Shown: in pieces, positions 1 through 5,331 of the stretch
How positions within the stretch are numbered: the stretch's first letter is position 1
How the letters are laid out: each line of letters opens with the position of its first letter
NCBI GenBank assembly: GCA_017501125.1
Contig: JAFVXN010000151.1
Location: 1-9,629 of the forward strand
Direction of reading: 5' to 3'
Origin: Clostridia bacterium
Lineage (GTDB): Bacteria; Bacillota; Clostridia; Christensenellales; Borkfalkiaceae
Length of the DNA: 9,629 nucleotides
The notes under the pieces: generated by a model
Told to the model about the DNA's origin: nothing
Seen by the model: the letters and a program-made list of their open reading frames with translations, nothing else
The model's database searches: none
Translations under genes and position numbers: made by a program

Positions 1-316
1 CTACCTGCGCCTTGGTCAACTTACCAACTTTTACGCTGTTGGGTTTCGCGCTTGCCGTTTCGATGCCGAGTGCTTTCTTAATCAAAACGGGCACGGGAGG
101 GGTCTTCAAGATGAACGTGAAGGAACGATCTTGATAGATCGTCACTACCACGGGGATAATGAGACCGGGTTTGTCTGCCGTCTTTGCGTTGAATTCCTTG
201 GTGAAGCCAGGTAAGTTAATACCAAAGGGGCCCAACGTAGAACCTACGGGAGGGGCCGGAGTTGCTTTACCGGCAGGAAGTTGCAATTTTACGACTGCTG
301 TAATCTTCTTAGCCAT
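1..316 (-). CDS. rplK: 50S ribosomal protein L11, 3' end cut by window edge
   Basis: L11 is a large-subunit protein of the GTPase-associated centre. It binds 23S rRNA helices 43/44 and is needed for factor-dependent GTP hydrolysis and stringent signalling. 105 residues are readable, out of about 141 usual for the family; the C-terminal part lies off the left edge. Seen directly: the N-terminal [20 protein letters not shown], the PPVG loop (residues 22-25), [26 protein letters not shown] and the KTPP motif, all diagnostic of L11. The start is the ATG at 316, with AGGAGA (325-330) 8 nt upstream. It follows nusG by 117 nt, the usual order in Firmicutes; rplA would be expected next. Oddity: the loop reads [11 protein letters not shown] where most bacteria have GPALGQxGVNI, so the residue at position 26 is Ser, not Pro. 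Confidence 0.97.
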   Translation of the reverse strand, partial: MAKKITAVVKLQLPAGKATPAPPVGSTLGPFGINLPGFTKEFNAKTADKPGLIIPVVVTIYQDRSFTFILKTPPVPVLIKKALGIETASAKPNSVKVGKLTKAQV

Positions 317-324
317 AATATATT

Positions 325-424
325 TCTCCTATTGTGGTTTTGACAAGACGCCCTGAAAGTATTTGACGTCTCTCCCACGTTTTACCATAATTATTATCGT
401 CGCGCATACGTGCGCTACGCGTAG
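325..424 (-). other. nusG-rplK intergenic leader with candidate hairpins
   Basis: This stretch between nusG and rplK holds no gene. On the minus strand it contains a 10-bp palindrome CTACGCGTAG (415-424) and a GCGCA/TGCGC stem with a CGTA loop (402-415, extendable past one mismatch to 399-418). It also holds a longer-loop stem AGACGTC/GGCGTCT (346-371, 7 bp including one G-U), followed by the rplK ribosome binding site. Neither hairpin is followed by a U-run, so these are not intrinsic terminators. Ribosomal-protein operons often carry autoregulatory leaders at this point, but I do not recognise a specific L1- or L10-type binding motif. Regulation is inference only. Confidence 0.35.
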
Positions 425-433
425 TGAGCGGGA

Positions 434-988
434 TTATTCCTCGCTCGGTGCAGGAAGGGGCGCGTCAATCTTCTTAATCTGCGCATAACCGACCTCTACG
501 TCCGTATCTCTGCCGAACATATTGGTGGAAATCTTCGCCTTCTGTGCAGAATCGTTCATTTCCTTGATCGTACCCAAGAAACCAGTCAAAGGACCGTCCT
601 CGATAGACACCGTATCCCCTACCTTGAAATCTACCTCGATAACGACGTCTTCTTCAAGGCGCATCTTCCTGATCTCTTCAGGACGCATAGGCTTAGGTCT
701 GCCTTGAGGCCCGCAGAAACCCGTAACGCCACGCGTGTTGGTGACGTAGTACCAGATTTGGTTGGTGTAAATCATCTTGATGAAGACGTAGCAAGGGAGG
801 AGTTTTCTCTCCACCACTTTGCGCTTACCGTTCTTCTCTTCGATCACTTGCTCCATCGGGATCTTCAAGTCGACGATATAATCGCCCAAGTTGTTGTTTT
901 CAATCAATTTTTCCAGGCTGTCTTTTAACATCGCCTCATACCCAGAATAGGTATGAAGAATGTACCACTGGGGTTTTTCCATATCCAT
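434..988 (-). CDS. nusG: Transcription termination/antitermination factor NusG
   Basis: NusG binds RNA polymerase across the cleft, modulates pausing and Rho, and links transcription with translation. The NGN domain (about residues 7-115) shows WYILHTYSGYE at its start, then EEKNGKRKVVERKLLPCYVF and NTRGVTGFCGP. The KOW domain (about 121-175) shows FKVGDTVSIEDGPLTGFLGTI and NMFGRDTDVEV. I choose the ATG at 988 (184 aa, MDMEKPQWYI). A GTG at 997 in the same frame is part of the GAGGGGGTG ribosome binding site and would be too close to it; an ATG at 982 is the other alternative. The length is normal for the family. It starts 13 nt after the secE stop, so the two are co-transcribed and possibly translationally coupled. 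It ends in a short acidic and proline-rich tail, APLPAPSEE. Confidence 0.97.
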   Translation of the reverse strand: MDMEKPQWYILHTYSGYEAMLKDSLEKLIENNNLGDYIVDLKIPMEQVIEEKNGKRKVVERKLLPCYVFIKMIYTNQIWYYVTNTRGVTGFCGPQGRPKPMRPEEIRKMRLEEDVVIEVDFKVGDTVSIEDGPLTGFLGTIKEMNDSAQKAKISTNMFGRDTDVEVGYAQIKKIDAPLPAPSEE

Positions 989-994
989 CTTATC

Positions 995-1003
995 CACCCC
1001 CTC
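995..1003 (-). promoter_or_regulatory. Ribosome binding site that sets the nusG start
   Basis: The minus strand reads GAGGGGGTG, a near-match to AGGAGGTG with G replacing A. It lies 6 nt upstream of the ATG at 988 and overlaps the secE stop codon (1002-1004). Its last three bases form the in-frame GTG at 997, which makes that codon an unlikely start. Confidence 0.75.
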
Positions 1004-1223
1004 AAGCGATCAAGTCAAGCAGCGCGCCAAGCCCTATGTCCACGCCCGTCACAACGAGCAAAAAGACAAGGACGATAACGAGCACGAGCCCCGTCGTCTT
1101 TAATACCGTGCCGAATTTAGGCCACGTCACTCGCTTTAATTCCGAGAACGTCTCCTTAATCTTTGCACCAGCCCTACGAAACCAACTGGGTTTTTGTTTT
1201 TTCGATTTACTTGCGTTTGCCAT
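1002..1223 (-). CDS. secE: Preprotein translocase subunit SecE
   Basis: SecE is the small essential clamp subunit of the SecYEG channel in the cytoplasmic membrane. The protein is 73 aa from the ATG at 1223, the single-TM short form usual in Gram-positives. Seen directly: a Lys-rich cytosolic N-terminus (SKSKKQKPSWFRRAG), an amphipathic helix carrying the family signature SELKRVTWPKFG (about residues 27-38), and one hydrophobic segment, TGLVLVIVLVFLLVVTGVDI (44-63). An in-frame ATG at 1235 would add MRKS, but GAGGAAA between the two ATGs is well placed as the ribosome binding site for the inner one. The position between rpmG and nusG is the standard Firmicutes arrangement. I see no tRNA-Trp between rpmG and secE, although some genomes have one there. 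Confidence 0.96.
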   Translation of the reverse strand: MANASKSKKQKPSWFRRAGAKIKETFSELKRVTWPKFGTVLKTTGLVLVIVLVFLLVVTGVDIGLGALLDLIA

Positions 1224-1226
1224 CGA

Positions 1227-1233
1227 TTTCCTC
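1227..1233 (-). promoter_or_regulatory. Ribosome binding site that sets the secE start
   Basis: GAGGAAA on the minus strand. The GAGG core lies 6 nt before the ATG at 1223 and overlaps the alternative ATG at 1233-1235. This favours the shorter 73-residue SecE. Confidence 0.6.
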
Positions 1234-1277
1234 ATTTTTCTTGCGCGCGAAAAGTCCGCAACGCAAGCGGTTTACGA

Positions 1278-1442
1278 TTATTTAGATTCCTTATGCTCCG
1301 TGTGCTTTTTGCAGAAAGGACAATACTTGTTCATAACCAATCTGTCAGGATCGTTCTTCTTGTTCTTCATGCTGTCATAGTTTCTGTGCTTGCATTCGGT
1401 GCATTCAAAGGTGATTTTGGCTCTTGCCGTCTTGGTTGCCAT
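1278..1442 (-). CDS. rpmG: 50S ribosomal protein L33, zinc-binding type
   Basis: L33 is a small protein of the large ribosomal subunit near the E site. This 54-residue ORF begins [20 protein letters not shown] and ends with the HTEHKESK tail. Two CxxC pairs, CTEC (14-17) and CPFC (41-44), form the zinc ribbon of the C+ type. [20 protein letters not shown] between them is characteristic of L33. The start ATG at 1442 has GGAG (1450-1453) 7 nt upstream, and the stop is TAA at 1278-1280. It is the first gene of the rpmG-secE-nusG-rplK unit, about 40 nt downstream of a recognisable promoter and 54 nt before secE. Confidence 0.96.
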   Translation of the reverse strand: MATKTARAKITFECTECKHRNYDSMKNKKNDPDRLVMNKYCPFCKKHTEHKESK

Positions 1443-1490
1443 ATCAAAACTCCATACAAAAAAATTACACCCCGTCAGGTGCGTAAATCA

Positions 1491-1520
1491 AGTTTATCAC
1501 ACTTCCCGACGGGTTGTCAA
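1491..1520 (-). promoter_or_regulatory. Promoter of the rpmG-secE-nusG-rplK operon
   Basis: On the minus strand there is a perfect -35 box, TTGACA (1515-1520), then 18 nt, then TAAACT (1491-1496) as a 4/6 -10 box. An alternative -10 is GATAAA (1493-1498), preceded by TGT in extended -10 style, with a 16-nt spacer. Transcription would start near 1484, giving a leader of about 40 nt before rpmG. This is the only good promoter seen upstream of the four-gene cluster. Confidence 0.75.
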
Positions 1521-1522
1521 TC

Positions 1523-1559
1523 TTTTTTTTCGCCTTTTTGAAAGTTTTTTCGCTTTTTT
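1523..1559 (-). promoter_or_regulatory. Phased A-tracts upstream of the rpmG promoter (UP-like)
   Basis: The minus strand carries four A-runs of 6, 6, 5 and 8 bases. Their 5' ends are at 1559, 1550, 1539 and 1530, that is 9, 11 and 9 bp apart, so they fall on about one helical face. The last run ends 2 nt before the -35 box. Such tracts bend DNA and can serve as an UP element for the RNA polymerase alpha C-terminal domain, which suits a strongly expressed ribosomal operon. The functional reading is inferred from base pattern only. Confidence 0.5.
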
Positions 1560-1578
1560 GAAAAAATTATTTCCTCCT

Positions 1579-1597
1579 CTCTTTTTATAAAAAAGAG
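1579..1597. terminator. A/T-rich hairpin downstream of the lipoprotein gene
   Basis: CTCTTTTT and AAAAAGAG form a perfect 8-bp stem around a 3-nt loop. It lies just beyond the stronger GC hairpin at 1604-1635 in the direction of the lipoprotein transcript. It could help terminate that transcript or simply reflect the A/T-rich gap. It has no GC-rich base and no U-run of its own, so it is weak as a terminator. Confidence 0.35.
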
Positions 1598-1603
1598 GTA
1601 TTT

Positions 1604-1641
1604 CGTCTCCCTCACGCACGGGCGCAAGGGAGACGTTTTTT
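1604..1641. terminator. Strong hairpin terminator at the lipoprotein gene end
   Basis: CGTCTCCCT (1604-1612) pairs perfectly with AGGGAGACG (1627-1635), and CGC/GCG can extend pairing inside the loop. It begins 12 nt after the lipoprotein stop codon, so it most likely ends that mRNA. The run of six T (1636-1641) directly abuts the stem on the plus strand. In the minus (gene) direction the stem is followed by GAAATACC before the T-run. The shape is therefore best for plus-strand transcripts, with termination in both directions possible. Confidence 0.6.
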
Positions 1642-1646
1642 ACCCG

Positions 1647-4600
1647 TTAGCCAAGATAATCGAGCACCTGATTCTTGATTGCCGTCATGCCCGCCTTGTT
1701 GGGGTGCAATTGCTGCACTTCGCTAGCCGAAAGCACCGCCTCGACGTATTCCACCCCGTAGTGGTCGCAGATCTCTTTGTAGCCAGCCACTACGTTCGCG
1801 TTCGTCCACGATACGTTGAGTAAAACGACGATTCTTGCCGTAGGCACGTTCGTCTTAATTTGGTTGATTAAGTACGCGTACGCAGGCAAAATTTGTCTCA
1901 TATCCTCCGCCGTCCAGTCCGCATACTTGGGCACGCCGAGATAGTCGCTCGCACCCGCCGCCATATTTTGGTCGTACGCCCACGCGTCGTTCGTCCCGCC
2001 GAACAGGAAGAAGGTATCCACCCTGTTCTGCGTGAAATAACCCGCGTCGATGAACGCCTGCAAACGGGTGGTAAAGGAGGTAGCCGAGCCGTCCGTCACC
2101 ACGCCGCCCGTCACGCCGTAAGTCGAATTGCACACCGTCGTACCGGAATAACTTGCGTTGGTCAGCAACTTGCTCTTGCTGTTGGCGATTACCTGCCACC
2201 ACCAAGTTTGCGAAGCCGCGGTGACATCCGTCTGCGCCTCGCCTACCGTCGAAGCGTTGGTATTCCTAGGCACCTCCGTATACCAAGCCGCACCGCTGTT
2301 ATACGGGATATATTCCTCGAAGGTAGAATAACTGTCGCCTATAATAAATACGTTGCCGAGGTCCACCGCGCCTTTAAGCCCTACTACGTTGTCGATACGA
2401 AGGGTGCTGGCACCGCCCACACGGAAGGCAAGGAATTTGCCACCGTAAGCGTCCGAAATATACATCGATTCGTCCAGCATCGAGGTGGGGACTTCCACCA
2501 CGTTGGTTCCCTGTCTTAAAACCGCCACCACTCTAGAGGCAAAATCCTCAGGCGTAGCGTCGCCGAGCCATAACGTATTGGCAGGGCTGCCGTCCTCCAA
2601 GTTGGGATAACTGGAATAGACGTTGAGTCTAATCTTATCGTAGGTCGCCTTCAATTCCGCAAGCGAAGGGCACGTCTCCTTAATGCGGACGTTGAGATTC
2701 CAACCGCCAACCGTACCCGTCGCCTCTACGGACGAGTTGCCTTGATAGACGTTGGACGTGCTAAGTATGGGCGTTTGGAGTGCCTCCACCCAGCCTGCTA
2801 CCGTCTCACAATCGTTGAGGACGTCCATCACCCCTTCAACGTCGCTATTGTCGGGGATTTCCTCCTTCGTGCCCATATTCGCGACGAAATTGTCAAAGTA
2901 TACGGTATGCCCTGCGTCCCAAATCTGGAAGTAGCCGTAGCCCGTCGTAAAGTTGTACGCCGCCGCGTTTGCCTCTAATTGATAGAGTATATCGCTACCC
3001 GATAAGCGAAGGGTGTTAGCCCCTGCCACGAGGGTAGGCAATTGATGACTCAAGAAGAACATTCTCGTACCCGTCTGGTCCGCGTACACGTCAAAAGTGA
3101 TATATCGGCAGTTTTGGAGATCGGCGCGAGTGAGCGGTTTGCCGTCTTTCATAAGACGAATATTCACCTGCGACCACGCCTCCGACGTCGTCACTTTGAC
3201 CGAACTACTACCCCTCGTCGCGTGACTGCCTACCACGCTCACCGTCGCATTCGCCGTAATATCTTCCGCCGATTCGCACACGTTGAGCACGTATTGCGCT
3301 TGATAGGTCACCGCCGCCGAATATTCGCTGTCGAGCGTCTTCAAGTTATCGCCTACCGCTTTGACCACAACGGATTGACCTACGCCCAGAGCCACACTCG
3401 GCTCGTAAGTCGTTTGTTCCTCACCGCCGTCAATCATATACTTATACGCGATAGCGCCTTCCACTTCCTCCCAAGTAGCGGTATTACCGTCTAATTTGAC
3501 GACGGGTGCGTTGAGCGTCGTCACTTGATAGGTCACCGCCTGCGAGTACGCGCCGTCCTTATACAGCGTTCCGTCGCCCACTGCCTTGACCTCAATCGAC
3601 TGACCCGACTCCAACGCCACGAACGTGTCCGTCGTCGATTGTTCCGCGCCGCCGTTGATTTTATACTTATAACCGCTGGCGTTTTCCACCGCCGTCCAAC
3701 GCGCGACGTTGCCGTCCATCTCTACGACAGGCGTCGCTAATACCGTCGCCGTATAGGTGACCGCCACCGACCAGTCGCTGTTTTTATAATCCCCTTCGCC
3801 GAGTGCCATTACGACGATCCTCTGACCGTCTTGCAAAGGCACGCTCCGCTCCGAAGTCGTCTGTTCTTGACCGTCGTCAATCTTGTACTTATAGCCGCTG
3901 GCGTTTTCCACCGCTTCCCAAACCGCAAGATTCCCACTCGTTTGTACGACGGGCGTCTCCAAGACGAATCTGGTATAGAGCAAGGAGCCCGACCAAGCGC
4001 TATCCGTGTAATAGACGCCGTCGCCCACCGCTTTGACCACGATCGATTGCCCCTCTTCCAACGTGACGGAAAGCCCCGACGCAGTCTCTTCTTCGCCGTC
4101 GTCTATTTTGTATTTATATCCACTTGCGTTAGGCACCGCTTCCCAAGAAACGATCCCCCCGTCTCTACTCAATACGGGCACGGCAAGCGGTTGGCTGACG
4201 GGTGCGTTTTCCGTCCACTTCGCCTCTATCGTCCTTTCGCCCGTAATCGCCGTGTCGAAATCAAAATCCCACCCGTCGAAGGTATATCCCGTCTTCGTGG
4301 GTTCGCCTTGAGGCACGGTCGCTTTCTTGCCGTATTCTACCGTTTGCGTGGCAAAGGGCTCGCCGTCCGCTATAAAGGTGACGGTGTAGGTGTTAACGTT
4401 CCACCTCGCCTCTATCGTCACGTCCTCTTCCACCGTGAAAGCATACGTCAATTCACCATAGACGAACTGTCCGCCCACGTACCAGCCGGCAAAAGTATAG
4501 CCTTGCGCCGACGTCGCCGTCAGCGTGACGAGCGTCCCTTTTGCGAACGAACCTGCGCCCGCTACCGTCCCTGCCCCTTGCGTGGGAATATTTACCGTGA

Positions 4601-5174
4601 CTTCACAAGGCGCGGCGTATCCCACCGACGTAGACCAGTTGCTGTCCGAGGTCGTGATTCCGTCCCCCTTCGCCTTGACTACGACGCTCTCGCCGTTTTG
4701 CAAGGTAAGGGTGGTTTCGCTCGTCTCTTGCTCCGTGCCGCCGTTGATTTTGTAGACGTAGCCGTCTGCGCCTTCCACCGCCGCCCAAGTGACGATATTC
4801 CCTTCTATCTGTAAGACGGGCTTGTTCAACTGTGCGAGAACGAAGGACACGGTATTCGACCACTCGCTATCCGTGTACCCGTCGCCACCAAGCGCCTTTA
4901 CCTTCACCGATTGCCCTTCCTCTATCGTCAGGGTCAACAACGTCGTGTATTGCTCCGCTCCGTCGTCGATTACGTACGCGTAGCCGCTAGCACCAGACAC
5001 CTCCGCCCAAGATACCCTGCCGCCTAAACACTGTAAAACGGGGGCGCTCAACTGCTCGCCTGCGGGATTTTGGGGTCCAGGATTCTCAGGCGCGCACGCT
5101 GCCGCGCCTCCCACCGCCATCGTCGCCGTCAAACAACACACCGCCGTCAATATCCCTTTTTTCCACTTCCTCAT
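1647..5174 (-). CDS. Modular surface lipoprotein with C-terminal SGNH/GDSL esterase
   Basis: A 1175-residue exported protein. Residues 1-27 are a lipoprotein signal: MRKWKKG, a hydrophobic core, then the lipobox-like AAAC with Cys27. Six FN3-like modules of about 74 aa lie at 43-115, 116-187, 330-403, 404-478, 479-552 and 553-627. Each shows PV...G...W..V..A.GY.Y.I..G.EQ...GQS..VKA.GDG. Two InlB/Flg_new-type modules (189-259, 260-321) with GYTFAGWY and GYTFDGWDF sit between modules 2 and 3. Two likely carbohydrate-binding-type beta-sandwiches follow (about 630-768, 785-935). Residues 939-1175 are an SGNH hydrolase: GDSYS (Ser948), SGTT (Gly1011), GGTND (Asn1062), LHPNKAGM (His1157). Esterase or deacetylase action on glycans is inferred; the substrate is unknown. 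It is anchored outside the membrane. The ATG at 5174 has AAGGAGG 6 nt upstream. It is monocistronic, between its own promoter and hairpins. There is no LPxTG or S-layer anchor, so the lipid is the attachment. Confidence 0.9.
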   Translation of the reverse strand: MRKWKKGILTAVCCLTATMAVGGAAACAPENPGPQNPAGEQLSAPVLQCLGGRVSWAEVSGASGYAYVIDDGAEQYTTLLTLTIEEGQSVKVKALGGDGYTDSEWSNTVSFVLAQLNKPVLQIEGNIVTWAAVEGADGYVYKINGGTEQETSETTLTLQNGESVVVKAKGDGITTSDSNWSTSVGYAAPCEVTVNIPTQGAGTVAGAGSFAKGTLVTLTATSAQGYTFAGWYVGGQFVYGELTYAFTVEEDVTIEARWNVNTYTVTFIADGEPFATQTVEYGKKATVPQGEPTKTGYTFDGWDFDFDTAITGERTIEAKWTENAPVSQPLAVPVLSRDGGIVSWEAVPNASGYKYKIDDGEEETASGLSVTLEEGQSIVVKAVGDGVYYTDSAWSGSLLYTRFVLETPVVQTSGNLAVWEAVENASGYKYKIDDGQEQTTSERSVPLQDGQRIVVMALGEGDYKNSDWSVAVTYTATVLATPVVEMDGNVARWTAVENASGYKYKINGGAEQSTTDTFVALESGQSIEVKAVGDGTLYKDGAYSQAVTYQVTTLNAPVVKLDGNTATWEEVEGAIAYKYMIDGGEEQTTYEPSVALGVGQSVVVKAVGDNLKTLDSEYSAAVTYQAQYVLNVCESAEDITANATVSVVGSHATRGSSSVKVTTSEAWSQVNIRLMKDGKPLTRADLQNCRYITFDVYADQTGTRMFFLSHQLPTLVAGANTLRLSGSDILYQLEANAAAYNFTTGYGYFQIWDAGHTVYFDNFVANMGTKEEIPDNSDVEGVMDVLNDCETVAGWVEALQTPILSTSNVYQGNSSVEATGTVGGWNLNVRIKETCPSLAELKATYDKIRLNVYSSYPNLEDGSPANTLWLGDATPEDFASRVVAVLRQGTNVVEVPTSMLDESMYISDAYGGKFLAFRVGGASTLRIDNVVGLKGAVDLGNVFIIGDSYSTFEEYIPYNSGAAWYTEVPRNTNASTVGEAQTDVTAASQTWWWQVIANSKSKLLTNASYSGTTVCNSTYGVTGGVVTDGSATSFTTRLQAFIDAGYFTQNRVDTFFLFGGTNDAWAYDQNMAAGASDYLGVPKYADWTAEDMRQILPAYAYLINQIKTNVPTARIVVLLNVSWTNANVVAGYKEICDHYGVEYVEAVLSASEVQQLHPNKAGMTAIKNQVLDYLG
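3294..4187 (-). repeat. Four tandem FN3-like module repeats in the lipoprotein gene
   Basis: Modules 3-6, each about 222-225 bp, lie head to tail. They share (E/G)xASGYKYKIDDG-like cores and the GQSxxVKAVGDG strand. At DNA level modules 4 and 5 share the run GCCGCTGGCGTTTTCCACCGC (plus-strand sense, near 3893-3913) with one difference near 3672-3692. This indicates recent duplication or homogenisation. Module 6 is the most divergent, with AIAYKYMIDGG in place of ASGYKYKIDDG. Confidence 0.85.
4614..5048 (-). repeat. First pair of FN3-like modules in the lipoprotein gene
   Basis: Modules 1 and 2, directly after the lipidated Cys and a Pro-rich linker (PENPGPQNPAGEQ). They carry the same pattern as the later tandem block (SWAEVSGASGYAYVIDDG and TWAAVEGADGYVYKINGG) but are more diverged from it. 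They are separated from it by two InlB-type modules (about 4212-4610). Confidence 0.8.
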
Positions 5175-5214
5175 ACGTTGCCTCCTTATCGCAATCTTAG
5201 GAATTCTTTCACCT

Positions 5215-5231
5215 TATCATTATAAATGATA
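5215..5231. promoter_or_regulatory. Perfect palindrome over the -10 box: candidate operator
   Basis: TATCATT-ATA-AATGATA is a 7+3+7 perfect inverted repeat whose centre is inside the -10 box (5219-5224) of the lipoprotein promoter. A dimeric repressor bound here would block RNA polymerase. It does not match the canonical Fur (TGATAAT-n-ATTATCA) arrangement. A/T-rich -10 regions can be palindromic by chance, so the operator role is inference. Confidence 0.45.
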
Positions 5232-5247
5232 TCACGTGCGTTGTCAA
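5219..5247 (-). promoter_or_regulatory. Consensus sigma-A promoter of the lipoprotein gene
   Basis: The minus strand reads TTGACA (5242-5247), exactly 17 nt, then TATAAT (5219-5224): 12 of 12 consensus bases with optimal spacing. Transcription should start near 5212, giving a leader of about 38 nt that ends in the AAGGAGG ribosome binding site and ATG at 5174. Confidence 0.9.
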
Positions 5248-5289
5248 TACGCTTTTTAAGAATTGACCGAGGACGACGGCGTTTTACCG

Positions 5290-5315
5290 AAAGAAAAACC
5301 GCCCTATTGGGCGGT
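5290..5315 (-). terminator. Intrinsic terminator after the aminotransferase gene
   Basis: The minus strand reads ACCGCCC, loop AATA, GGGCGGT, then TTTTCTTT. This is a perfect 7-bp GC-rich stem with a tetraloop and U-tract. It lies 16 nt after the aminotransferase stop codon and upstream of the lipoprotein promoter, so it separates the two transcription units. Confidence 0.93.
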
Positions 5316-5331
5316 AATTTCTTAAAAGCGC

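Noticed and set aside
1224..1277. Possible tRNA-Trp between rpmG and secE, as in some bacteria
   Set aside because: The gap is only 54 nt, too short for a tRNA, and no cloverleaf is visible.
1036..1541. Overlapping plus-strand frames across rpmG and secE
   Set aside because: They run antisense to two well-supported conserved genes and lack a convincing ribosome binding site or family signature.
3831..4814. A 327-codon plus-strand frame and a shorter companion, opposite the lipoprotein gene
   Set aside because: It repeats with the same period as the FN3-like modules on the other strand and is Arg-rich. It mirrors the real repeats and has no recognised motif.
3294..5048. CRISPR-like or satellite periodic repeats
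   Set aside because: The period is about 222 bp, the reading frame is maintained throughout, and the units translate into FN3-like modules. They are coding repeats.
5215..5231. Fur-type iron box at the lipoprotein promoter
   Set aside because: The half-sites are TATCATT/AATGATA, not the TGATAAT-n-ATTATCA arrangement, and nothing in the gene points to iron.
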